Below, piece after piece: positions 36,601-46,528 of a DNA stretch of 64,000 nt (within the stretch, counting starts at the first letter, position 1; each line of letters begins with the position of its first letter). The notes under the pieces were generated by a model. The model made no database searches. It saw only the letters and a program-made list of their open reading frames with translations, and was not told where the DNA came from. The stretch is from Verpa conica. Its lineage: Eukaryota > Ascomycota > Pezizomycetes > Pezizales > Morchellaceae. The position numbers were made by a program, and so were the translations under genes. The stretch covers positions 1,178,001-1,242,000 of the forward strand of contig JAUFSD010000022.1 in assembly GCA_033030425.1 (NCBI GenBank). The letters are read 5' to 3'.

Positions 36601-38082
36601 CCTCGGGGAGGGGCCTCCTGTCGCGGGCAGCTCCGAGGATACCAACGCCACCGTCGCACGAAACAAGACCAAAACCGGACCACACCCCAGTAAGAGAGTC
36701 ACCTTCGACCTCGCCCCCACTCGGCGATCGAGTCGATTGAATGCGCGCATTGTGAGCAATTTAACGGAAAGGGAATAATGGGCGCAGGAAGGCTCGTATC
36801 CGCGCACGCGAGGTTGATGGGGGTTTGTGTCTTTGGCAATAAGGTTCTCCGGGCCGACGGCCCCTCGTGGTAGTTTCGGAATTTACGTAACGTTATCGTA
36901 TGACCCCAGGAGCTCTTTGTACACTTTGTATGCGGTTTGTATGGGAAAGATACCTTTCTGTTGGATATGACATATCCAACAGAAACAGTGGGGGAAATTT
37001 AGTTGGAGTGAAAAAGTTTTCTTTGGCGTTAAGGTTATTTTGGAAGCAGAGAAGAAGGGAAGAAATAGGGGAAACATATAAGGAGGGGCCTCGCCCCGAG
37101 GATTTTCTTAGGCACGCAACGTCTTGTTTATATTGTCTAGTAAAGAAATATTACAGAGTTTTTCACTTGTAATATCTTTTGCCATAACACCGTTCATTGT
37201 CGCCGTCTTAGTCGCTGTCACCGTCCCGTTGCCTAGGCTTTACCATACCATCCCAACCGCCCCGCCACACTTGTCGGTAAGTGGAAGGAATTTCTTTTTT
37301 CTAGAGGCGTCCAGGTCCATAGGGTCTCCTGGAGGTAATTCCGTGGTGGTGGTTGGAGTCGGACTTGGATTGGGTGCGAACGTTCCGTTGGTGTGTCTGG
37401 GAACGTAGGGCTGAGTATAGGCCTTCGTAGTGGGTGCTTTGGGTGCATGATTGTCCCACTTGGTGGTGCGGACTTTGCTGGCTATTATTTCGTTGTCTAG
37501 GTTGATGCACAATAGTGCGAATTCTCGTAGTGTTGCTGGTTTGTTGATAATGGCGGTTAGTTTAGCCCTTATGTTCCGGGCTAGTCCATCGTAGAACTCG
37601 TCTTTCAATGCTTCCTCATTCCATCCTAACAGATCCATGTCGGTTTGGAATTTGGTCCAGTATTCGTTTACTGTTCCGGTCTGGCATAGGTTTCTGATTC
37701 GTTGTTTGGCGGCCTCTTTTGTGTCTGCTTCGCCAAAAGCTTTTTTGAGGGCATCCTTAAATGTTTCCCAAGTGGTGTATGTTTTATTTTCGAGGACTGA
37801 GAACATCCAGGATCCAGCTTGGTCCTTCATTTTATTGCTGGCGTATATGAGTTTTTGCATGTCTGTGGCGTCCGTATATTCTGTGAACTTATTTTCGCAC
37901 TGTCGTAGCCATATGCGGATTTTCGTGGGTTCGCCTTTGAATTCATCGGCGTCTGGTATTTTCATTGTTCGTGGTTTGTTGTTTTTTGTTGCTGCTACTT
38001 GTTCGAGTAGTTGGACTAGAGCGTCATTGCTTATTTGGACTGGGTTGCTACCGCCTGCGGTAGTTTCTGCTGATGAAGACAT
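30577..38082 (-). CDS. Element B gag, split by element C
   Basis: Two parts, 38082-37270 and 30741-30577, join to 325 codons once element C (30746-37269) and one copy of its 4-bp duplication are removed. The N-terminal half has the retrotransposon gag fold pattern ([12 protein letters not shown], then [14 protein letters not shown]). The zinc knuckle [14 protein letters not shown] (CX2CX4HX4C) lies after the joint. The start is taken as ATG 38082; the frame stays open further up but has no ATG. It makes the capsid and binds RNA. Gag ends with TAA at 30577, and pol overlaps it by about 90 nt in the -1 frame. Confidence 0.88.
30595..30601 (-). promoter_or_regulatory. Programmed -1 frameshift site of element B
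   Basis: In the gag frame the sequence reads G GGA AAC, a classic X XXY YYZ heptamer, 15 nt before the gag stop. Eight nt further on, CCAGGAGTA pairs with TACCCCTGG (9 pairs, one mismatch, 10-nt loop). A shift at this point enters pol directly. Confidence 0.8.
30746..31396 (+). repeat. Element C 5' LTR
   Basis: 651 bp, ends TGTCGC and GCCACA. Contains a 31-bp palindrome at 31082-31112, TATA-like ATATAAGG at 31203 and the R start ACGCAACGT at 31241-31249. Confidence 0.95.
31399..31407 (+). promoter_or_regulatory. Self-priming primer binding site of element C
   Basis: ACGTTGCGT lies 2 nt after the 5' LTR and is the exact complement of ACGCAACGT at 31241-31249, about 35 nt after the TATA-like box. 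Confidence 0.75.
31439..32912 (+). CDS. Element C gag (one frame break)
   Basis: Starts at ATG 31439. An N-terminal coiled coil ([10 protein letters not shown] and on) leads to the gag capsid region ([15 protein letters not shown]) and a zinc knuckle [14 protein letters not shown]. The frame breaks near 32670 (after SMRG) and continues in the frame that ends at TAG 32910; compared with element D this looks like a loss of 2 nt or a gain of 1 in a GC run. The tail is Ser-rich. A slippery G GGT TTT lies just before the stop. Confidence 0.85.
32900..32906 (+). promoter_or_regulatory. Programmed -1 frameshift site of element C
   Basis: GGGTTTT in gag frame (G GGT TTT), 3 nt before the gag stop. 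Five nt on, GTCCCTG pairs with CAGGGAC with an inner GCC/GGC stem. Pol is in the -1 frame and open from here. Confidence 0.8.
32907..36778 (+). CDS. Element C pol (four small frame breaks)
   Basis: Protease DTGASG, RT core YLDDILIYS, RNase H ([12 protein letters not shown]), integrase ([37 protein letters not shown]) and chromodomain ([29 protein letters not shown]) are all recognisable. The frame changes near 33705, 34115, 34335 and 34955, each fitting a loss of 1 or 2 nt beside a C or G run when compared with element D. The stop at 36776 lies inside the 3' LTR. As written it cannot be translated as one protein. Confidence 0.88.
36619..37269 (+). repeat. Element C 3' LTR
   Basis: Same 651 bp as the 5' LTR. 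Its first 160 bp also encode the C-terminus of pol. Confidence 0.95.
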
Positions 38083-38257
38083 CCTGTTGTCGGATTGGAA
38101 CGGGGTTTCTGGAGTTATTGGTCTGGATTGGGGGTCTGGGGTAATGGGGCTGGTTGCCCTATCTGGTACTTCCTGTAACAAGGGTCCGAAAAGGGTATCT
38201 AGATTAAATGATACGTTTTGATCCAGATTGAAGACTATCGGGTGCTGCGTAGGGTAG

Positions 38258-38266
38258 ACGCAACAA
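38258..38266 (-). promoter_or_regulatory. Self-priming primer binding site of element B
   Basis: Next to the 5' LTR, the minus strand reads TTGTTGCGT, complementary to ACGCAACAA near the predicted transcript start in the LTR. No tRNA-type TGG site is present. This matches the Tf1-like self-priming mode. Confidence 0.75.
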
Positions 38267-38268
38267 AG

Positions 38269-38627
38269 TGTAAAAACCGATCACCTATTGGGGAACAGCA
38301 GGCGATAATCACGAGGCAAGGCTAGTATCGAGAGACTAGGAACTCAAGGACAAGGTAGGTATGGTAACAATATAAGTTGTTGCGTGAAGAACTAACTAAC
38401 TGATAGAGATGCGTCCCTTTTATACCCTTTCTGGAGGGACGCTGAGATCAACAATGAGACAATATGAAACTGAAGGAGCGACCTCCTTCTACATGAAACT
38501 ATGGACGTCTCGTCCTGCGAGGCGTACTTCTTACATGACCAATGATAACAGGAATCCTACGAGATATGAAACGATACATGAAACAAGGAGATAGACAAGG
38601 CAGACTAGGAAATGGGCGTTCTTGACA
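38269..38627 (-). repeat. Element B 5' LTR
   Basis: Same 359 bp as the 3' LTR. The R start ACGCAACAA is the complement of 38377-38385. Confidence 0.95.
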
Positions 38628-39026
38628 GCTTCAGTCTCATTGCACTAGTATCTCCCGTAGCTATACGCTACAGATGCATTACTCTGGTCTCTGTCGCATA
38701 CCGACGACAGTGAGATTCACTCCATCCTAGGGGCTCGCCAGCTCGCTTAGGGATCGGGCTATCACAGTAATGGCTTTCCTTAGTATCTATTGACCGGAAT
38801 AGGATAGCTAGTCCTATCCCTCAAGGGAGATCCTTAGGTGTCTCTATATGGAAAAGTACTTGAGACTAGTCATGACTATGGTTAAATCGTCACACTGCTC
38901 TGTCTCCTACCGTTTCTGGACTCCCGGTGCTTCCGTTCGACCTGACCCCCAACCTCCCACCTACGCCCCGTGTGACGCGATAGCTTAACCGACCCAAAAG
39001 TGGTTTCTTTCTCGTAATTGCCAAGT

Positions 39027-39125
39027 TTAAGTCTGCGCCCTAAAGCGGTCCGACCTTCTTACCGGAGTGGGGGCGAACGCCACTTTCTTTCGCGAAGGTT
39101 GTCGGCCCTCGGAGCTGCCCGCGAC
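39027..39125 (-). pseudogene. Element A pol C-terminal tail (33 codons)
   Basis: Starts VAGSSEG and continues RKKVAFAPTPVRRSDRFRAQT before a TAA stop. This parallels the pol tail of element C ([25 protein letters not shown]), so it identifies the adjoining LTR as a 3' LTR of a related chromovirus. It is cut off at 39125. Confidence 0.75.
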
Positions 39126-39157
39126 AGTATGCGACCTTCAATAATCATTAGTAGTTA

Positions 39158-39591
39158 TGTAAAAATGTGTCAAAAACGACAAATTATCAGTTTTCACTCG
39201 GTCACAAATTGTCACTCGACTACCAGTCAGCCTTGCCTGTTTCATATCAGTTTCATGTCTAGTCTCATTTATGTTTCATGTATGGGATGACGTGGCTTGC
39301 CACGTCATCAGGATCTCCTTAGTTTCATATTACGTATCATATTCTTGTTTCATGTAGTCTGACACGCTACGCGTGTCAGCCCCTTCCCTTTCATGTTTCG
39401 GCCATACTATAAGTATCGAGCCATTTCCCCAGTTCTTAGTCTTAGCTCTCTATCCTTCAACTTGCATTCAATACCAAGTACCTACTCTAGTTCCAGTCTT
39501 TCCAGTCTCCTAGTCCATGTGTCCATAGTGTCCCAGTTCTTTAGACATCACCTGCTGTCCCCACTAGAGCAAGGGCTTGTGTACTTTTACA
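39158..39591 (+). repeat. Probable LTR of another family
   Basis: Begins TGTAAAAATG and ends ACTTTTACA, giving matching 7-bp ends. Two palindromes occur in its first half (39286-39309 and 39359-39379), then a TATA-like CTATAAGTA. No target duplication was found, so boundaries are tentative. Confidence 0.45.
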
Positions 39592-40995
39592 AAATGTAAT
39601 AAATGTAAAAATGTATCAAGAAAACAATCAGTACTGCCATCGTAATGAAATGTAGCAAATGGAGATAAAATGTTATACAATCAAGGAAAGACAGACTGAG
39701 AATCTCGAAAAAATAACAATTCATTGATGGAGGAAGGATTGAGGTAATGTCAAGTTTGCCGTCCGTTTGGCATTTCAAGACAAAATCTCTGGTCGTCTGA
39801 AGGCTGAGCTTGATCCCTAATGAGGCTATTTGGGCTCTTATCATACCAGGTGCGTTTGGTTTGATTAAGGCAACCGATAACTTCGATTCTATGAGCCAAT
39901 TGTTCTCTAAAGCATCTACCGCTGACATTCGGGATCTAGGGTTGGCGACCAGTAACTTCTTGATAAAAGCTATACCGGCGGGGCTAGCACCAGATCTCTC
40001 TAAAATCTCTGTAGGAAGATCAATCTCCGCAGAACAGAACTTGGATAATAGTTGCATGTCGATAGTTGGATCTGAAGTATCGTCTTCAATACTGCTTTTT
40101 TCAGTAGTCGTATCACCTAGGCTTGTGAAATGACTACTAGACCACTTGTCCATAAATGGTATTTCCGACGACAATAACTCATAAACAAGGCAACCCAGGG
40201 CCCACATATCAATAGCGTAGGTATAGCTCTCCCCGCGAAGCCGGTAGAGTCCTAAGATCTCTGGAGAGGAGTAACTCGGGGTTCCACACCGGGTCCTCAG
40301 TATTGTGTCCAATATGCATTTTGATGTCCCGAAGTCAGCGAGCTTAAGTCGAATTGGTGATACGGAGGCTATGAGGATATTCTGGAGTATTTCAGCACTA
40401 TGGACATCGTTCTACTTAACAGGAAACGATGGGAATCAAACCTGGGGCTTTAGATCACGATGGCAGATCTTTCTTCCATGCAAGACAACAAGTGCTTCTA
40501 AAAGCTGTCTAGTAATATCTATAGCATGCAACCTCGCTTCTAACCTGAAATCTTTTATATACTGGCCTAGATCGCCGAGTTCGAGGTACTCCATCGCGAT
40601 ATAGAAAGAGTGTTTATCTTCATACCAGCCGAAGAACTGTATGAATAATTCTGTACGCTATGGCACAGTTAGTGCTGGCCTGTACTACTAAAATACCTCT
40701 AGAAAATACTTACATCTTGTACAGCTGCTAATGCACGTACTTCACGCGAGAAATAAAGCTTATTTTTTGTATAGAAGTGCCGGGAAATCCTTTTTACAGC
40801 CCTTACTCTTTCAATCCCATCGACTACCCCCTTCTCAAGATCGATACTCCCAAATCCACCACTGCCAACTTCTCTTACCTCCGCCCACCTAGTGCTTATC
40901 GTTTCTCCCGTAGACGCCACTGTGTGATGAACGACATAATCGGAGAAGAATCTAGTGGGAAGTCTCCACTGGTCGGTCACGGTTTTCGCCGCCAT
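39587..40995 (-). CDS. Serine/threonine protein kinase, tandem copy 1
   Basis: Three exons, 40995-40710, 40650-40442 and 40381-39587, join in phase to about 429 residues. Kinase motifs: glycine loop GSGGFGSIDLE, ATP-binding Lys in RAVKRI, catalytic CHRDLKPQ, ADFGTSK, activation segment end SSPEI, and DMWALGCLVYELL. The region after the kinase domain is short and ends in a hydrophobic stretch near the neighbouring LTR, so the last 40 residues may be an accidental extension. It has the same exon plan as the two other kinase genes at 42993 and 46529. All catalytic residues are present. Substrate and pathway unknown. Confidence 0.85.
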
Positions 40996-42992
40996 GAGTT
41001 ATCGAGGCTGCTGAGTTTGGGGTATTTGTGTTTTTCAGTAAGTTCGTCCTACAAGGCTGGCAACGTTGATCGCTTAGATGTCTATACATGGTATGTGTTG
41101 TTCAAGAGTTGAGCCGCATTATGAACAGAGAATTGTGTAACACAGGAAGGGCGAGCCACAGCCCCCGGCATACGGCGGTGTAGCAGTGTGGCAGTGACCA
41201 TTGTTGCCTGTCTCGTGCCTGCCCACTTAATTGGCGATGTCTATAATTACCAGCCTTATGTTATGTATGCCTCGTTACCAACTTGTATTCCAGGCCACTC
41301 GCCTTTTGATATTGGGCGAGAGAGCTTATTGAACTCCGGTAGACCAAACAGAGCTATTAATGTGCTTGTAGTCTCATGAACTCTTGTAGGGCCACAGTTA
41401 TTGTCTAGTTCAAATGTTTTATCCCCGCCGCAAGAAACTACGTATTATATTCTTGTACCTAGCTATTACAGTATACAGAGTAAATATATTGACGATGCCA
41501 TCTATTTTTGGATTAAAAAAAGTCTCAGCAGGGTGTAAATCTGTAGGGGCGTAAATCGATCAAAATATAATTTTATTACTGGTAGGAAGTTCAAGTATAA
41601 AGATTATGTATTCCAGAGCCTACACGTGCTATTTATCTCGAATCCAGCACTCTATACTTGAATCAAAATATATCTACTACGAGCTTAGCTCACTTGGGTA
41701 TTAGTGAGAAAGTGGCTTATCCGTGGTTTATTTGGTGGCCTAGCTACTTTAATACCTTATAGGTGAAGCACAACAAGCCCAGTGTAACTATCGAGTCTGG
41801 GAATAGACTTGTGCTATAATATTTGGGAAGTCCCTGATACTATTTGATAATGTGTAAGGTACCAAATAACTATAGTGTGGGCACCAGCAGCGACTTGGGC
41901 CTATTGTGCATATAGGGTAGATATATAGAGGCAGCATGAATACTCGTGGGACTAGACCCTCATAAGCATATAACCAACCCTCGCTGCTATAACCCTCTAA
42001 TACTGTTATAATATCGATAGACTATCGAAAGGTATAAGTATGGTGTGAGTGCAAGTATGCTTAAGTTATCACCTTGGACTCATGGCCATCTACAGGTATA
42101 TATAGAGACCAAGATAATACCCGGGGGAGAACTCTCTAAGGAAGTAGCATACTCGTTGTCTACTCCTTTATTCAACATTGTTTCAAGCTAAAACCTATAC
42201 CTGGGCTATAGTATTTACATAATAGAGTAAAAAAGGCGGGTATCTCTAGAACTATGAAAGATTTTAGCCCAACCTTTATCTATCATTCTCTATAGAGTCG
42301 TATAGGCGTGCTAGATGGATTTTTTCCGCAGTAAAATCCTATAATGCATTTTAATAAATATAGTTAGCAGGGTAAAAGGTTTCATATACTTAGCAAAGTT
42401 TCAACCTTTAGAGTAACTAGATGCGTTTCTTGACTAGAAGATATAAAAAGTGATTTTATGTAGTAAATTAACCTATATGTCCTCATTGCCGTAATGGTAT
42501 GAAGGTAGGGTGGTGGGACTACCCGTTTGCAGGGTCACAATATAAATAATGCGAGGCCTGTACCAACTTCATACCCCTGCCCCTAGTACATATAATAAAA
42601 ATAATAAAAAAAGAAGCCATGAACTCATTTCACACAGACAATGACTAAATAAATTGACCGGCCACATCCCTATAGATATATGTCCACTCCCCTAGTATAG
42701 TGCCACTTATGGAAGTGGCTTATCCCGGCCGAGGGAACCCTTAAATCTGAAGAGGTCTTTAGCACACCGTAGGTGACTCGCACCACTACGAGATCAATTC
42801 CAGCTCTGAGTCTCCTCTTCGTGTGAGATAGACATAATACTCTGTATTTCAGCCTTATAAAAGTTAGTCCTAGTTGAGTCTCCGATACGAGTTCTGTATT
42901 AACCACTTTACCTCTGTTAATTCGACTGGCGCAGAAACTATCCATGTATTAAGAGTCTTTGAGTTGGAAATCAGCATAAGAACATTCGAAGA
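40996..42992. other. Intergenic region between kinase genes 1 and 2
   Basis: AT-rich, no supported gene. A short ORF at 42670-42945 (minus) ends in a stretch that reads like protein (SHFHKWHYTRGVDIY) but has no context I can use. Confidence 0.4.
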
Positions 42993-44365
42993 TCAGGATC
43001 CGAAGGGTATAGGTTCAGCCAATACGAGCCTAGGGAAATATAGCTGAAGGAACAAAGGAAACTTACCCCTTTATACCAGTAACTATTTTGTGGGAACCTA
43101 CTTTCCAAAAATCTTTCTAGCTGGCGACGTGAAATGTATCTGCCTCCAATAATCTGAACTCTTGGGTTGTCATACTTTTGCGCTATGCGCTGATCATGTT
43201 TCGAAGGATTATCGTGCTGTTTCCCTATAAGCCAACTATGTTTCAAAGCGTCTACCGCTGACATCCGCTGATCAGGGTTTAGAACTAGCAATTTCTGAAT
43301 AAAGTCTATGCTCTCAGTGCTTGCGCCGGATTTCTTTAGACTTGCTATTGGGAGACGATTATATCCAGAGCAGAACTTATGCAAGAGTTCCATGTCGATG
43401 ATTGCCCCTGGCATGTTGTTTTTAGCTTCTATACCAATCATAAGATCCTGGGTTGTAAAAGAGTTACCGGACAAACTCTCTTGAAATGGTACTTCTGACG
43501 TCAAGATATTATGGACAAGGCAGCCCAAAGACCACATATCAACGGCGTATGTATAAGGATTCCCACCGAGTGGGAAAAGCCCTTGGATCTCTGGAGGAAT
43601 ATAGCCCGAGGTTCCACACTGAGTCTTTAACGTGGTACCAGCGGTGAACTTGGATGTCCCAAAATCGGCGAGCTTAACTCGGATCGGTGATAGAGAAGCT
43701 ATGAGAACATTCTAAAATTCCTTAGCATTTCATAAGTAGGGTTGATATTAAAAAGCATTTCTTCTTTCTTTAAAGCGAAATGAAGGGGGATCAAACCGGA
43801 GGCTTCAAGTCACGATGACAAATATTATTTTTGTGTAAGATAGTGAGTGCTTCTAGGAGTTGTTTAGTGATATCTATGGCGTGTGTCTTCGCCATGGAAC
43901 CGTGATTTTTGAGGTACTGGCCTAGGTCACCGAGCTCGAGGTATTCCATCGCAATATAGAATGAATGTTTATCTTCATACCACCCGAAGAATTGTACGAA
44001 CTGCTCTTTATACTATCCCACCATTAGCCTTACTGGCAGCACCATACCCATACTGCGTTATTAGGGGTTTTAAAGACGGTTCTTACATCTTGCATGGCTA
44101 TAAGAGTGCCGAGTTCACGGAACAGACCTTTTTGGCTGTTATAGAAGTTCCGGGGAATTCTTTTGACCGCCCTTACGCTTTCAACCCCATCAACTATTCC
44201 TTTCTCAAGATCGACACTCCCAAATCCACCACTGCCGATCCCCCTCACCTCAGTCCATCTGGTGCTTATCTCCTCTCCCCTAGCCCCCACTATCTGGTGA
44301 ATGACATGATCGGAGTGGAATGTAGTCTTGTATCTCCATTGATCGATTGTAGTTTGTGTCGCCAT
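42993..44365 (-). CDS. Serine/threonine protein kinase, tandem copy 2
   Basis: Exons 44365-44087, 44003-43797 and 43711-43067 are in phase; a short last exon ending at 42993 is likely but not certain. Motifs: GSGGFGSVDLE, RAVKRI, CHRDLKP, ADFGTSK, PPEI, DMWSLGCLVHNIL. The sequence VQFFGWYEDKHSFYIAMEY is shared almost exactly with copy 1, so the two are recent paralogues. The C-terminal region is short. Catalytic residues are intact. Confidence 0.82.
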
Positions 44366-44911
44366 TAATTAGTTGCGGGGAGTTTGTGCGCGTAAAAGTT
44401 GCAGACGTCGATTGCTCCACACCCACAGATGTGTTGTTCTCTACACACGAACTCTCAGGTCCGATGACCTGCTTCGCAGCCTTAGTCATATCTTACCCAG
44501 TGATTAGATGTTTGTTCAAGTAATGCGGCTGCCTTCCTGCACCTATCCACATTGTAAACATGGTTGTGTGACATAGGTAGGGAACAAATCACAAGTAGTG
44601 CTACCGTATTATCTTACGAGATTTGACCCGCTGTGGCTGGGGTTAATACACGTTAACAGGCGCTGGAACAGTTAGGAGCCATGGAAATGCCTAGCACTAA
44701 GACAAGGAAAATACATACTTATACTAATATAGAGTAAAACTATTTTATTTTTTATATGTTGAAAATTGTGCAAAAACGTATATTAACCCCTACCACAGTG
44801 GGCCGAATCCCGTAAGATAATACGATAGGTCATTGTCGGTATAACCCATTTATAAGTGTAACTCATAGTGTAATCAGAGTTCCGCTAGGACAAGACACTC
44901 CCCATGTATAT

Positions 44912-45289
44912 GTTCTGGCCAGTTGGGGGGACATCCTCTTAACGGGCCAACCTGTTGGAGGGACGTCCTCTATATGGGCCAGCCCACGTTCCCTGTATGG
45001 GTAACAACATAAAAAAAAACTCTGGCTACAAAAAAACACTCAGAAAAAAGCTTCCAGCCTCCTACAAATTTAATAAAGCATAGTATAAGGTCCAAAAAAA
45101 TCTCAAATATAGTTCAAGATAGATTCATATTCTCTAGCTATTATTCTTATTCTGTTGAGTGTGCTCGTATTAATTAAGCCATAGATTGTTAGCTTGCCCA
45201 TAGGTGTCCCTCCAATGGGTAGGGCACCTAACAGATTGCCTGTTGAGGGGACGTCCCCCGAAGGCACGTCCCCCCAACGGGCCAGAACA
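44912..45289. mobile_element. Candidate non-autonomous inverted-repeat element, 378 bp
   Basis: Ends TGTTCTGGCCAGTTGGGGGG and, inverted, the same with one or two changes. Inside, GGGACGTCC-like units recur about five times in both orientations. No clear target duplication, so the superfamily is open. Confidence 0.6.
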
Positions 45290-45987
45290 GCTATATCATC
45301 ACAAAGAAAATAAACGTTATGGTGGGGATATTTGAAGTACCTGGTATACAGAGTAAGTTCACAATGCGGAACAATACCCCTGATGGTTGAAACCACACGC
45401 TACAGCTCTAATAGCATCCATACAGATACCTAACCCCCCACTCGCAGAGACACCTCGTAATACGGAGAACCTTCAACAAAATATTGAGATTTTTACTGGA
45501 TTACCTAGATTTCAATTGCGAGCATAGGACCTTTTCTTAGAGTAAAGTATACTAGTTGGTTGCTTCGCCGGCGCGGTGGGGAGTTGTAATTAGTTGGTTC
45601 CGGTTTATTGCTTATTTTTACGCTCTAAAACCGCGTATCTTTAGGCATGTCCCCAGTGGGCTTTTGCCAGCAGCGGCAAAGACACGTGAGCTTAATTTGA
45701 CGTCTCATGTTCTTTCATATAAACCACCCTCAGTTGACCCTTACATACTTTATGACACATGGATTGAAGCCCACTTTCAATATCCGAGCCGACATTTGCC
45801 TAGAGAATCTTGCTCCGGGGAGTGGTAACGCTCGTCATCCTTTGTTTTCGTCCCCGAGGCGGCTTAGGAACGGTTTGTCCGTATATAAACTATGATCTCC
45901 GGAAATGACTTAGTTGTTCATAGATACCACTCATTTCGGATACTATAGATGATTACGGCCCCTCGCACTCTAGTGTAAAAGTACGGG

Positions 45988-46098
45988 TGCAAGCAATAGA
46001 ATGAATAGTTCGATAATACGCCTAGAGGAAGGGGGTAAGCCCGACCTCTTATACCCTACATGCCTATGTGATCGACCGCTGTCGGCCATACTCCAACA
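45988..46098 (-). repeat. Dispersed repeat copy 2 (partner at 19105-19228)
   Basis: Reverse complement of the repeat at 19105 with a few substitutions. Contains TATAAGAGGTCGGG. Confidence 0.6.
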
Positions 46099-46528
46099 TC
46101 TAGTTTAATAAAGACAACATAGTAAATGGTAGCGATGGAGTAACGGGAAGTATGGGTTGGGATGCTCACAGGTGTATCGGGGTGTTCTAATTAACCCGCT
46201 ATAGATACCTAATCAAGCACCTCCCTACTCTCTACTCTGAGGCTCGCCATTAGGTGAATTCTCGCTAATCTAGCGCTACATGTATTATAGAAGGATGTGA
46301 GCGTAGAGAGTTAAAATAGTGAGGGAATAGGAGGTCGCTGCTGCAAGTATATAGAGTAGGCTCAACGGGGTACCCTAGGACTAATACTCCATGATAGTGC
46401 AAGTAGCTATGTAGCCATTTATACTGAGTTTCGAATATGATAATTCCAATAGGGTTTGATATAACGCAGAAGGAAATGTAAAAAAATAATTTAACTAAGA
46501 AGTAACCCAGCACCAAAAACACTACACC

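Larger units (their letters stand above)
30746..37269 (+). mobile_element. Element C: full-length Ty3/gypsy chromovirus inside element B gag
   Basis: 6524 bp with 651-bp LTRs (30746-31396 and 36619-37269) that look identical by eye, so the insertion is very young. A 4-bp duplication CTTG flanks it (30742-30745 and 37270-37273). Despite the young age, gag and pol carry several small frame breaks. Confidence 0.95.
25394..38627 (-). mobile_element. Element B: full-length Ty3/gypsy chromovirus, interrupted by element C
   Basis: Two 359-bp LTRs (25394-25752 and 38269-38627) appear identical. Order on the minus strand is LTR, gag, pol (protease, RT, RNase H, integrase, chromodomain), an extra ORF, LTR. 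Target duplication GCTTC lies on both sides. Without element C it is about 6.7 kb. All reading frames are open when C is removed, so B was probably active until C landed. Confidence 0.95.
24397..39125 (-). mobile_element. Element A remnant: 3' LTR and pol tail, split by element B
   Basis: The LTR begins at 24397 and ends at 38894 on the minus strand, interrupted at 25394-38627 by element B with target duplication GCTTC at 25389 and 38628. Rejoined it is about 1.26 kb and matches the solo LTR at 61641-62897. Inside of it, 38895-39125 is the end of the internal region: a pol C-terminal tail and a purine-rich stretch next to the LTR. The rest of element A is gone beyond 39125. No matching duplication flanks it, as expected for a truncated copy. 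Confidence 0.85.
44366..46528. other. Intergenic region between kinase genes 2 and 3
   Basis: Holds an inverted-repeat element at 44912-45289 and a dispersed repeat at 45988-46098. No supported gene. Confidence 0.45.

Noticed and set aside
30746..37269. RIP-type C-to-T decay of the retroelements
   Set aside because: The LTR pairs look identical and the older solo copies show mixed changes; no strong bias is visible by eye.
42670..42945. ORF of 91 codons on the minus strand after kinase 2
   Set aside because: Part of it reads like protein, but it has no link to the kinase gene that I can show.
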